Positions 52,857 through 60,532 of a DNA stretch of 64,000 bases are shown in pieces. The first letter of the stretch is position 1; every line of letters begins with the position of its first letter. The notes below the pieces were generated by a model that saw nothing but the letters and a program-made list of their open reading frames with translations, had not been told where the DNA came from and made no database searches. Source of the stretch: Allobranchiibius huperziae (lineage in GTDB: Bacteria; Actinomycetota; Actinomycetes; Actinomycetales; Dermatophilaceae); contig NZ_JACCFW010000001.1 of the NCBI RefSeq assembly GCF_013410455.1, forward strand, positions 186,001 through 250,000, read 5' to 3'. Made by a program: the position numbers and the translations under genes.

Positions 52857-53683
52857 GCAGCCCCGCGATCGACACAGACCGCCCCGCATCCGACGAGACC
52901 ACATCGATCCGCAGTGAACCGGTCTCGTTGCCCCGGGTCGTGACGTCGGAGTTCATCAAGTTCCGGTCGCTGCGGTCGTCCTGGGCGGTCCTCGGTGGCG
53001 CCGTGCTCGGCATGCTGGTGGTGGCCCTCATCGTCGGATACAACACCCGCCACCTCACGAAGAACCTGCAACCGGACGATGTCGTGGCCTCCTCGCCGCT
53101 GCAGGGGTACTACCTCGGTCAGTTGCTCATCGGCGCCCTCGGCGTGCTCTTCGTCTCCGGGGAGTTCTCCACCGGCATGATCGCCTCGACGATGGCCGCC
53201 GTACCCAAGCGCCTGCCGGTCCTGTGGGCCAAGCTGCTGGTCTTCACCTCGATCGTCCTGGTGTCCATGACGACCGCCTCGGTGATCGCCTTCCTGCTCG
53301 GGGAGGGCGTGATCGGTCACTTCCGGGCGTCGTACGGACTCGGAGATCCGACCGCGCTGCGGGTGGCACTCGGCACGGGTGTCTACCTCACCTTGGTCGG
53401 CGTGATCGGCGGTGCCCTCGGGTGGATCGTCCGCAGCACCCCGGGCGCGCTCGTCGCCTACTTCGCGACCGTCCTCGTGGTGCCGGTGCTCTTCAACTCG
53501 GTCCTCGGCACCTGGGGGAAGGACGTGGGCAAGTACCTCCCGAGCACAGCCGGTGCGAGCTTCGTCTCCAGTCTGCGGGAGCCCCAGACGCTCACGCCCT
53601 GGGTCGGCCTCGCCGTGCTGGGTGTCTGGGCCGTGGTCGCCGTGGCCGTAGCGGCCGCGCAGCTGAGGCGCCGCGACGCGTGA
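52853..53683 (+). CDS. ABC transporter permease of the sensor-linked operon
   Basis: A 276-residue membrane protein with six helices, starting at VTSEFIKFRSLRSSWAVLGG, the opening of many ABC-2 permeases. The VSGEFSTGMIASTMAAVPKRLPVLWAKL segment is also typical. The ATG overlaps the ATPase stop. Lantibiotic/bacitracin-type resistance is a reasonable guess given the attached two-component system, but the substrate is unknown. Confidence 0.88.
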   Translation: MSSPAIDTDRPASDETTSIRSEPVSLPRVVTSEFIKFRSLRSSWAVLGGAVLGMLVVALIVGYNTRHLTKNLQPDDVVASSPLQGYYLGQLLIGALGVLFVSGEFSTGMIASTMAAVPKRLPVLWAKLLVFTSIVLVSMTTASVIAFLLGEGVIGHFRASYGLGDPTALRVALGTGVYLTLVGVIGGALGWIVRSTPGALVAYFATVLVVPVLFNSVLGTWGKDVGKYLPSTAGASFVSSLREPQTLTPWVGLAVLGVWAVVAVAVAAAQLRRRDA

Positions 53684-53699
53684 TGCCACACTCGGTGCC

Positions 53700-54935
53700 A
53701 TGACTCCGGCGTCCGCGACGGTGCCACCGGCAGCCCCGGTGGCGCGGCCGACGCGGACCCCGGACGTCCGGCGGTCCGGGTTCGGACGTCTACCGCAGGC
53801 GCTGCGCACACCCCAGGTGATGGACGTGGGCATCGCGGTCGCGCTCGGTGCCGCCACGGTGCTGATGGACACCCAGGGTCCGGATGCCCGGGTATCCGCG
53901 GCGGTGTGGTGGGACCTCGCCCTCGCCGCACCGCTGATCGTCCGCCGTCGCTACCCGACGGTGTGCCTTGCGCTCGTCTCGGTGCTGTGTTTCGGACAGT
54001 GGCTGCAGGACGTCCGCGCCTCGGGGCCGCTGGCGTTCCTCATCGCGCTCTACACCTTCAGCAGCAGCGAGGTACGCCGCGCGACGATGGCCGCCGCCGT
54101 GGTCGTCGCCGGGCTGGGTGTCGCCTTGGTCATGATCCGTTGGGCGCCCTCGAGCCAGCGCCCGCTGCACACCCTGATGTTCACCGCGGTGGTCGCCGCG
54201 GCCTGGATCGCAGGTGTCTACGCGCGAACCCGGCGGGCCTACCTTCGCGCCACCCTCGAGCGGGCGGAGACCGCCGAGCGCGACCGGGACCGGCAGGCCC
54301 AGATCGCCATCGCGGCGGACCGCGCACAGATGGCGCGCGAGATGCACGACGTCATCGCGCACAGCCTGTCGGTGATGATCACCCTCAACGACGCGGCCGC
54401 GGCCGTCGCGTCGCCGGAGGCGATGCGCACGACGGTCGTGCAGGCATCCGACGTCGGCCGTCAGGCGCTCAGCGAGATGCACCGCATGCTGCGCGTCCTG
54501 CGCGAGGATGCCCAGGCCGATCTCTTTCCCCAACCCGGCCTGGCGCAGCTGGGGGATCTGGTCGCGATGGTGCGCGACGCCGGCCTCGACGTGCGGCTCA
54601 GCATCACCGGCGACGTCCGCGTGCTGCCTGCGACCGCCCAGCTGGCGGCGTACCGCATCGTGCAGGAGAGTCTGACGAACGTGCTCAAGCACGCCCGGTC
54701 GGTGCAGCATGTCGACGTGGCACTCACCGTGGGGGAGGACGAACTGCGCGTGCAGATCGAGGACGACGGGGCCCGTATCGATGAACACGGCCGCGGGCGG
54801 ATGGGCCACGGGCTGCAGGGGATGTCGGAGCGGGCGGCGCTCTTCGGCGGTACGGCGGTGGCTGGCCCGAGCGCCCCGCGAGGCTGGACGGTGCGCGCCG
54901 TACTGCACACCGACCCGATGCCGGACCCGCAGTGA
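53700..54935 (+). CDS. NarL-type sensor histidine kinase (intact)
   Basis: A 411-residue kinase with four to six membrane helices (about residues 35-180), H-box REMHDVIAHSLSVMITLND near residue 214, N-box AYRIVQESLTNVLKHARS and G-box GRMGHGLQGMSERAALFGG. The N-terminal 30 residues are hydrophilic. The operon with an ABC transporter and a NarL regulator suggests it controls the transporter in response to an envelope-active compound. Its intact ATPase part is a useful contrast with the frame-disrupted kinase near 26 kb. Confidence 0.92.
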   Translation: MTPASATVPPAAPVARPTRTPDVRRSGFGRLPQALRTPQVMDVGIAVALGAATVLMDTQGPDARVSAAVWWDLALAAPLIVRRRYPTVCLALVSVLCFGQWLQDVRASGPLAFLIALYTFSSSEVRRATMAAAVVVAGLGVALVMIRWAPSSQRPLHTLMFTAVVAAAWIAGVYARTRRAYLRATLERAETAERDRDRQAQIAIAADRAQMAREMHDVIAHSLSVMITLNDAAAAVASPEAMRTTVVQASDVGRQALSEMHRMLRVLREDAQADLFPQPGLAQLGDLVAMVRDAGLDVRLSITGDVRVLPATAQLAAYRIVQESLTNVLKHARSVQHVDVALTVGEDELRVQIEDDGARIDEHGRGRMGHGLQGMSERAALFGGTAVAGPSAPRGWTVRAVLHTDPMPDPQ

Positions 54936-55597
54936 CGATCCGGGTCTTCCTCGTCGACGACCAGCCGTTGCTGCGGCAGGGGTTCTCCATGATCCTCGGG
55001 GCGCAGGAGGACATGGAGGTCGTGGGGGAGGCGAGCGACGGTGCCCAGGCGCTGGTGGACATCGCACGGGCCGCGCCCGATGTGGTCCTGATGGACGTGC
55101 GCATGCCCGGGATGAACGGCATCGACGCCACCCGGGCGATCGCGACGAACTGGCCGGACGTGCGGGTCATCATCCTGACCACGTTCGACCTGGACGAGTA
55201 CGCCTTCGAGGGGCTGCGGGCCGGTGCGAGCGGATTCCTGCTCAAGAACGCACAGACCGACGAGTTCGTGCGCGCCGTGCGCGCGGTGTCCAGGGGCGAT
55301 GCCGTGATCGCGCCCAGTACGACGCGTCGCCTGCTGGAGAGCTATGCCGGCGCGTTCACCGCGTTGCGGCCGTCGCGGGTGCAGGACGACGCCATCGCCG
55401 AACTGACGGCTCGCGAGCGTGACGTGTTCGACCAGGTCGCCGCGGGCCTGTCCAACGGGGAGATATCCACCTGTCTCACCCTGTCCGAGGCGACCGTGAA
55501 GACGCACGTCGCACGGATCCTGCGCAAACTCGGTCTGCGGGATCGCGTGCAGGTCGTCATCTACGCCTACGAGTCCGGGCTCGCCCGGCCCCGGTGA
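54932..55597 (+). CDS. NarL/FixJ-family response regulator
   Basis: A 221-residue regulator with receiver start IRVFLVDDQPLLRQGF, phosphorylation Asp in VVLMDVRMPGMNG and Lys in FLLKNAQTDEF. The LuxR helix-turn-helix is LTARERDVFDQVAAGLSNGEISTCLTLSEATVKTHV. The GTG start overlaps the kinase stop by four bases (GTGA), so the two are a cognate pair. Confidence 0.93.
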   Translation: MTIRVFLVDDQPLLRQGFSMILGAQEDMEVVGEASDGAQALVDIARAAPDVVLMDVRMPGMNGIDATRAIATNWPDVRVIILTTFDLDEYAFEGLRAGASGFLLKNAQTDEFVRAVRAVSRGDAVIAPSTTRRLLESYAGAFTALRPSRVQDDAIAELTARERDVFDQVAAGLSNGEISTCLTLSEATVKTHVARILRKLGLRDRVQVVIYAYESGLARPR

Positions 55598-55619
55598 CCT
55601 TGACCCGCCACCGCTGGAC

Positions 55620-55647
55620 GATCGGCGTCGCTCATTCGACGCCGATC
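55620..55647. terminator. Hairpin over the stop of the Mop-domain gene
   Basis: An 11-bp perfect stem (55620-55630 with 55637-55647) in the convergent gap between the response regulator and the Mop-domain gene; the right arm overlaps the last codons of the latter. It is likely a bidirectional terminator without a T run. Confidence 0.65.
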
Positions 55648-55844
55648 ATCACCTCAGTGGACTTCACCAGGGCGATGGCCTTGCTCCCGACCGTCAGTCC
55701 GAGCTCCTCCACGGCCTCCTTGGTGATGCTGGCGGTGACCTGCTGACCACCGCCGTCGAGCCGAAGTTTGACGGTCGCCATCACGGCGCCGACGGTGACC
55801 TCGGTGACCGTGCCGGCAAGCTGATTACGGGTGGACAGGCGCAT
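55632..55844 (-). CDS. Molbindin-type (TOBE/Mop domain) molybdate-binding protein
   Basis: A 70-residue single Mop domain, starting MRLSTRNQLAGTVTEV and containing GAVMATVKLRLDGG and ITKEAVEELGLTVGSKAIALVKSTEVMIG, the standard TOBE pattern. Free Mop proteins oligomerise and store or buffer molybdate (or tungstate). No molybdate transporter or molybdopterin gene adjoins it. The cold-shock gene lies on the opposite strand upstream, leaving a divergent gap of 256 bases. Confidence 0.9.
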   Translation of the reverse strand: MRLSTRNQLAGTVTEVTVGAVMATVKLRLDGGGQQVTASITKEAVEELGLTVGSKAIALVKSTEVMIGVE

Positions 55845-55926
55845 GGTTCATCTCCCTGAGTTGACGCGGGTGATCGCGCTTCAGGATCCCACCGAAGAGG
55901 GGTGGGACAGGCACCCCGATCCGTGC

Positions 55927-55932
55927 TAGCGT
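55927..55932 (+). promoter_or_regulatory. Likely extended -10 of the cold-shock gene promoter
   Basis: TGC-TAGCGT resembles an extended -10 element; an 18-base spacer separates it from TGGGAC, a weak -35. It would give a leader of about 160 bases, typical for cold-shock genes. Confidence 0.45.
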
Positions 55933-55973
55933 CAGCCGTGGTTGCAGTTGGAGTTTCTCGCAGGACGATGGAG

Positions 55974-55996
55974 TGCCCGCAGCAGGTAGGCGGGCA
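55974..55996 (+). promoter_or_regulatory. Leader hairpin followed by TTTT in the cold-shock gene
   Basis: TGCCCGC (55974-55980) pairs with GCGGGCA (55990-55996), and TTTT follows at 55997-56000. This is the form of an intrinsic terminator, but it lies inside the leader, about 100 bases before the coding start. It may act as attenuator or be melted or rearranged in the cold. Confidence 0.6.
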
Positions 55997-56100
55997 TTTT
56001 GCATGTGGGCCACGGTTCATGACTTGTGGGTTCGGCCGAGGCAGCCGGAGCTTTGCATCCGCGAAGCTCCACGCCGGAAATAGATAGAGAGTTACCCCGA

Positions 56101-56304
56101 ATGGCACAGGGCACCGTCAAGTGGTTCAACGCTGAAAAGGGCTTCGGCTTCATTGCGCAGGACGGTGGGGGCCCGGACGTTTTCGTCCACTACTCCGCCA
56201 TCCAGACCAATGGATACAAGAGCCTCGACGAGGCGCAGCGCGTCGAGTTCGAGATCACCCAGGGCGACAAGGGCCCGCAGGCGACCAACGTCGTCGCGGT
56301 CTGA
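56101..56304 (+). CDS. cspA: Cold-shock protein, CspA family
   Basis: A 67-residue single-domain RNA chaperone. RNP1 is KGFGFI (about residue 16) and RNP2 is VFVHYSAI (about residue 30); the start [18 protein letters not shown] is typical. The ATG at 56101 lies at the end of a long, structured leader. A hairpin terminator follows at 56355. Short isolated csp genes like this are usually highly expressed and controlled at RNA level. Confidence 0.97.
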   Translation: MAQGTVKWFNAEKGFGFIAQDGGGPDVFVHYSAIQTNGYKSLDEAQRVEFEITQGDKGPQATNVVAV

Positions 56305-56354
56305 TCTTTCGACAGACTTAAGGAGTCCGCGGCTCGCCGCACCAACTCCTGCCG

Positions 56355-56386
56355 AGCACCCCGCTACCGAACGGTGGCGGGGTGCT
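56355..56386 (+). terminator. Terminator of the cold-shock gene
   Basis: AGCACCCCGC (56355-56364) pairs with GCGGGGTGCT (56377-56386), 10 bp. An inner ACCG/CGGT extension follows, and TTTGT comes after. It lies 50 bases past the stop. Confidence 0.88.
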
Positions 56387-56455
56387 TTGTCATGTCAGCC
56401 GGTGCAGGGTGGCCCGCTCGGCCCGAAACCTATGTGGTGCCGGGCCGAGCCTGCG

Positions 56456-58111
56456 TCAGCAGGAGCTGGCGGTGTCGGAGATGGGGTTGGCCGACGCGGT
56501 CGAGGACGGAGTCGACGTGCTGGGCGTCGTGGGCGAGGTGGAGGTCGTCGCCGACTTCGGCTTCTTGGCGGTGTGCGGACGGTCGATGGCGGCCTTGATC
56601 AGCGCCCGGATCTTCGCGAAGTCGGGGTTCCCGCTCGCGATGGTCGGGTAGCTCAGGTTGACGCTGCGCATGTCGCCCTTCTTCATGCGGTTGACCAGCG
56701 TCGCGAACGCGTCCAGGTGGTCCTGGGGGATGTCCATCGTGATGCTCTGACGAGCAACGCTCATCACGTCGGTGAACTTGGTGATCATGGTGAACGGGTT
56801 CGCCTGGTTGATCAGGCTGTTGACCATGCACCGCTGGCGGCGCGTGCGGTCGTCGTCGCTGTTCTCCACGCGGCTGCGCGAGTACCACAGCGCCTGGTAG
56901 CCGTTCAGTTTGCGATAGCCGCCGGGCACTCGGCCGGTGATGCTGCCCGGCACGATCTCGCCGTTGACGATGCGTCCGCCGATGGCGATGCCGCCGGCCG
57001 GCACGTTGACGTAGACGCCCCCCATCGCGTCGACCAGCTTCTGGAAACCGGCCAGGTCGATCACCACGGTGTAGTCGATCGGCATACCGACGATGTCGCT
57101 GACCACCTCGCGAGTGGTGTCCAGGCCGGGGTTCTTCTCGTCCTTGGGGAACAGGGTCGGATAATTGGTGCCCGCCTCGGTCCACAGCGCGTCCATCAGG
57201 CATTCGTGGCCGGTGCCGCGGTTGGGGCAGTAGAAGCCGTTGGGGTAGATCTTGTGCAACGGGTTGCTGGTCGGGATCGGTACGTGCTCCAGGTTGCGCG
57301 GGATGCTGACCAGCGTCGTGTCGCCGGTGTGGGTGTCGATGCTCGCCACCATGATCGAGTCGGTGCGGACGCCCGTGCGGTCCGCGCCCGCGTCCGAGCC
57401 CAGGAACAGCATGTTGATGCGGGGGACCGACTTCCACGGGTCCGAGCCCGCCACCGGGGTGTGCTGTACGGCGTCGCGTCCCTTGTACCGGGGGACGAAG
57501 ACATGGCCGAGGGTGCCCTTGGTGACCCACACGTAGTTGGTGGCGACCGCCGCGGGCACAGCGATCACCATGCAGAGCACGGCGGTGAAGAGCCGGTGCA
57601 TCCACTTGGTCTGGTTCGGCCACCGACGGCCGGAGGTCTCGGCGTACGTCGCGAGGATGCCCCCCAGCCAGATCAACCCGCCGACAACGCACACGAACAG
57701 CATGAAGAGCAAGCCACGGGTGGACAGCAGCCGCGCCGCGCCGTGCATGATGCCGCCGCGGGTCAGCAGCCAGGCGAGCACCACGAAGAGGATCACGGAG
57801 AAGCCGAGCAGTACGGCGCCGAGCTTGCGCCTGCGGGTGAGGGTCAGGCCCAGCCCCGGCACGATCGCGCTCATCGTGGTCAGCAGCAGCGCGCGGCGCA
57901 CCTCGTGCGCGCGCGTCTCACGAACCGCGGAGCGCGACCTCAGATGCGTGCGTGGGCCCGTGGCGGTGGCACCGGCCGGGCGGGCACGCCGGGAACCGGC
58001 GCCGTCGTCGGCCTCGGAGGAGCTCACCGCATCGTCGGTCGTCGACGGACGCGACGCGCGCGGAAGCTGCGCCCGGCGGTGAGGCGCACCGGGTTCGCCG
58101 CGTTCAGTCAT
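56456..58111 (-). CDS. LytR-CpsA-Psr (LCP) cell-wall polymer ligase
   Basis: A 551-residue membrane protein of the LCP family, which attaches teichoic acids or other polymers to peptidoglycan. The N-terminus (about residues 1-70) is disordered and charged. Several membrane helices follow (LLLTTMSAIVPGLGLTL, VILFVVLAWLL, LLFMLFVCVVGGLIWLGGI, MVIAVPAAVA). The LCP domain is LFLGSDAGADRTGVRTDSIM, then VSIPRNLEHVP and a conserved LNGYQALWYSRSR. The last 50 residues are a Thr/Ser tail. Four helices before the domain is more than the usual one. The ATG at 58111 starts in the Arg-rich cytoplasmic part. Confidence 0.93.
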   Translation of the reverse strand: MTERGEPGAPHRRAQLPRASRPSTTDDAVSSSEADDGAGSRRARPAGATATGPRTHLRSRSAVRETRAHEVRRALLLTTMSAIVPGLGLTLTRRRKLGAVLLGFSVILFVVLAWLLTRGGIMHGAARLLSTRGLLFMLFVCVVGGLIWLGGILATYAETSGRRWPNQTKWMHRLFTAVLCMVIAVPAAVATNYVWVTKGTLGHVFVPRYKGRDAVQHTPVAGSDPWKSVPRINMLFLGSDAGADRTGVRTDSIMVASIDTHTGDTTLVSIPRNLEHVPIPTSNPLHKIYPNGFYCPNRGTGHECLMDALWTEAGTNYPTLFPKDEKNPGLDTTREVVSDIVGMPIDYTVVIDLAGFQKLVDAMGGVYVNVPAGGIAIGGRIVNGEIVPGSITGRVPGGYRKLNGYQALWYSRSRVENSDDDRTRRQRCMVNSLINQANPFTMITKFTDVMSVARQSITMDIPQDHLDAFATLVNRMKKGDMRSVNLSYPTIASGNPDFAKIRALIKAAIDRPHTAKKPKSATTSTSPTTPSTSTPSSTASANPISDTASSC

Positions 58112-58254
58112 GTCTGCTCTCGTAAGTTGTGTCGAAAATCAACCAAGCCCACCACATCATCCATCACCTGTGCACATCGCAGGTGCCAGAACAGCAGATC
58201 AGCATCGGTTTGGCCCTTCGCTGTCGCGCCGGTAACCTTGCCGACGCTTGCATT

Positions 58255-58348
58255 GGAGGCGTCGCCTAGTCAGGTCTATGGCGCCCGCCTGCTAAGCGGG
58301 TTTGGGGCTACAACCCCATCGAGGGTTCAAATCCCTCCGCCTCCGCCA
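58255..58348 (+). tRNA. tRNA-Ser (anticodon GCU)
   Basis: Acceptor GGAGGCG (58255-58261) pairs with CGCCTCC (58338-58344), discriminator G. Anticodon stem CCCGC/GCGGG carries loop CTGCTAA, giving anticodon GCU. There is a long variable arm and T loop TTCAAAT. CCA is encoded at 58346-58348. Confidence 0.95.
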
Positions 58349-58364
58349 CAAGGAATCACGTCGG

Positions 58365-58394
58365 ACCCCCATCGAGCCGCGGCTCGGTGGGGGT
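58365..58394 (+). terminator. Terminator after tRNA-Ser(GCU)
   Basis: A 14-bp stem (58365-58378 with 58381-58394, one G-T wobble) is followed by TTTCG, 17 bases past the tRNA end. Confidence 0.88.
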
Positions 58395-58579
58395 TTCGCG
58401 CATCCCTGGACACTGTGGACACCCTCCTGCCGAATGAAGCAGTGTCGCGCCCGCTTGCTGTGCGCTCGCTGTGTGAAGAATGAGGCCGTGGGAGCGCGTC
58501 CGCCGCCCCTGTGGCAATGCTCCGAATGATGGGTCGCATCAGGTCGGCCAGCCGGGTCGGATCGCCGTATCACCAATGA

Positions 58580-58593
58580 TTGCAGCGTTTTAA
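58580..58593. promoter_or_regulatory. Possible LacI-type operator
   Basis: TTGCAGCGTTTTAA matches 11 of 14 positions of the common LacI/CcpA-type palindrome with central CG. It is about 65 bases upstream of the -35 element of the sugar operon promoter. No LacI-type gene is visible in the window, so this is tentative. Confidence 0.35.
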
Positions 58594-58658
58594 CCGGCAC
58601 CACATGTGAGCTCCAGTGCGGCGTTACGCGACCGTGACTATCGTTGTGCCGGGATCTG

Positions 58659-58688
58659 TTGACAGGCTGCTGTGACCCAGATTACTTT
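58659..58688 (+). promoter_or_regulatory. Promoter of the alcohol dehydrogenase-transport operon
   Basis: Perfect -35 TTGACA (58659-58664) and -10 TACTTT (58683-58688), 18-base spacer, giving a leader of about 100 bases before the dehydrogenase start with its AAGGAGAG site. Confidence 0.7.
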
Positions 58689-58796
58689 AAACATCACCCG
58701 AAAGCAGCACAAGATCACACAATTCTCACACGAACGTGGGCAGCGGCCCGTCGAACGTGGACGACGGGCCAGACGTCGATACAAGGAGAGCCAGGC

Positions 58797-59828
58797 ATGC
58801 GTGCAGTCGTTTTCGCCAGTGAGGGCACGTTGGTCCTCGAAGATCGGCCCGAGCCCAAGCCCGGCTTCAAGGAGGTGCTCATCGAGACCGCCGCGGTGGG
58901 TATCTGCGGCACCGACGCCCACGTCTTCGACGGCGAGTTCGAGGGGACCGTCTTCCCGCTGGTCCCGGGCCACGAGGCCACCGGAACCGTGGTGGCGCTC
59001 GGCGAGGGATGTGACACCAGCATCAACAAGCTCGCCGTCGGCGATCACGTCGCCATCAACCCGAGCACGGTCTGCGGCGAGTGCGAGTTCTGTCTCAACG
59101 GCAAGAACAACCTGTGCCGGTCCTGGAACGGCCTCGGCGTGGTGGCCTCGGACGGCGCGTCGCAGGAGCGGTTCGTGGCGCCGCTCGCCAACGTCTTCAA
59201 GCTCAAGCCCGACACCGACCTGCATCTTGCCGCTCTGATCGAGCCGTTGGCGTGCTCGATCCGCGGGTGGGATCAGCTGCCGCGTCGGATGGGCGACCAC
59301 GTGCTGGTCTACGGCGCCGGCACCATGGGCCTGCTCATGGCGCAGCTCGCGCCCTACGCCGGTGCCGCTTCGGTCACCGTGGTCGACGTCAACGAAGGGC
59401 GCCTGCAGGTCGCTGCGGACGTCGGGATCCAGCACCGGTACACCAACGCCGACGACGCGGATCGCGACCTGTGGGACGTGGTGATCGACTGCACCGGAAA
59501 CGTCAAGGCCATCGAGGACGGTCTCAAGCGGCTGAAGCCCGGCGCGTCGTTCCAGCACTTCGGCGTGGCCGCGACCGACGCGGTCGCCCAGTACGCGCCG
59601 TTCCGGGTCTACCGCGACGAACTGTCGATCGGCGGGTCGATGGCGGTCCTGAACTCCTTCGGTCGCGCGGTGGAGATGTTCGAGGCCGGCGCCATCAAGG
59701 CCGCGCCGATGGTCAGCCACTCCTTCAGCCTCGACGACTACTCCGACGCGCTCACGATGTTCCGCGCCGGCACCGGCCGCAAGCTGCAGATCCGGCCCAA
59801 CGACAGCGAGTCGAAGGTGCTCCTCTGA
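58797..59828 (+). CDS. Zinc-dependent alcohol/polyol dehydrogenase (MDR family)
   Basis: A 343-residue medium-chain dehydrogenase/reductase. Catalytic zinc ligands: Cys in GICGTDAHVF (about residue 37), GHEATG with His and Glu (about 60). The structural zinc site is CGECEFCLNGKNNLC (about 90). Rossmann signature VLVYGAGTMGLLMAQLA is near 165. The organisation suggests it oxidises a sugar alcohol taken up by the following transporter; substrate is unknown. The ATG at 58797 has an AAGGAGAG site. Its stop overlaps the DUF2291 start (TGATG). Confidence 0.92.
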   Translation: MRAVVFASEGTLVLEDRPEPKPGFKEVLIETAAVGICGTDAHVFDGEFEGTVFPLVPGHEATGTVVALGEGCDTSINKLAVGDHVAINPSTVCGECEFCLNGKNNLCRSWNGLGVVASDGASQERFVAPLANVFKLKPDTDLHLAALIEPLACSIRGWDQLPRRMGDHVLVYGAGTMGLLMAQLAPYAGAASVTVVDVNEGRLQVAADVGIQHRYTNADDADRDLWDVVIDCTGNVKAIEDGLKRLKPGASFQHFGVAATDAVAQYAPFRVYRDELSIGGSMAVLNSFGRAVEMFEAGAIKAAPMVSHSFSLDDYSDALTMFRAGTGRKLQIRPNDSESKVLL

Positions 59829-60532
59829 TGAGCACCGCCACCGACGTCGCGCCCACGCAGGACGGTGGTCGCGGCGTGCGGCGAGGGCCGGGTGCGCTGG
59901 CGCTCAGGCGTTTCGCGCCGCCGGCCGTGCTCGTCGTGGTCCTGGTTCTGATGCTCACCGTCGGCACCACCTACGCGGGCGGTAAGACCGCGAGCGCGGG
60001 CGCCAACGGCGGAGTGGTCGCCTTCAGCCCTGCGGAGTGGGCCCAGAGGAACTTCCCAGCCGTGCAGAAGTACATCTCGACGCATGCCATCGCGGCGTCG
60101 ACTCTGGTGGCCGATCTGAAGAAGGACCCGACCGGCGCGAAGGTCGGCATCACTCCCAACGGAGCGATCGGTCCGGAGATCCCGGTGAAGTTCACCGGCG
60201 TCGTCAAGAGCAACACCGGTGGCGGCATATACAACATCGCGGTTTCGGGCGTACCGACGACACAGGTCATCCATCTCGTCACAGGACCCGCGATCTTGAG
60301 CACGGATCTGCGCGATGTGTCGGGCCAGTACACCCAGAACACGCCGGGAATCAACAACCAGACCGATTTCCTGAACGCCGCGCTGGCGTTGAACAACGTG
60401 ATGAAGTCACAGGTTCTCGCGAAGGCTGGCGTCTCCGACCTCACGGGTAGGACCGTGACGGTCGAGGGTGCCTTCGGATTGATCAACCCGGCCCTGTGGA
60501 CCATCACCCCCTCGAAGCTGACGGTGTCGTGA
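59828..60532 (+). CDS. DUF2291 membrane-anchored protein of a sugar ABC operon
   Basis: A 234-residue protein with a cytoplasmic N-terminus of about 30 residues, one membrane segment (about 32-50, APPAVLVVVLVLMLTVGTTYAGG) and an extracytoplasmic DUF2291 domain (from FSPAEWAQRNFPAVQKYI to the C-terminus). DUF2291 proteins accompany RbsABC-like sugar importers, but their function is unknown; assistance to the substrate-binding protein or cell-wall passage is a guess. Its stop overlaps the ATPase start (GTGA). Confidence 0.82.
   Translation: MSTATDVAPTQDGGRGVRRGPGALALRRFAPPAVLVVVLVLMLTVGTTYAGGKTASAGANGGVVAFSPAEWAQRNFPAVQKYISTHAIAASTLVADLKKDPTGAKVGITPNGAIGPEIPVKFTGVVKSNTGGGIYNIAVSGVPTTQVIHLVTGPAILSTDLRDVSGQYTQNTPGINNQTDFLNAALALNNVMKSQVLAKAGVSDLTGRTVTVEGAFGLINPALWTITPSKLTVS

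Larger units (their letters stand above)
58349..58796. other. 448-bp spacer between tRNA-Ser and the alcohol dehydrogenase operon
   Basis: No gene is apparent. It holds the tRNA terminator, a possible LacI-type operator near 58580 and a strong promoter near 58659. Short open frames here are antisense or tRNA-derived and have no coding support. Confidence 0.7.

Noticed and set aside
58302-58529. Small open frame across the tRNA-Ser end and the following terminator
   Set aside because: It begins inside the tRNA and passes through the terminator; no ribosome site or conserved sequence supports it.
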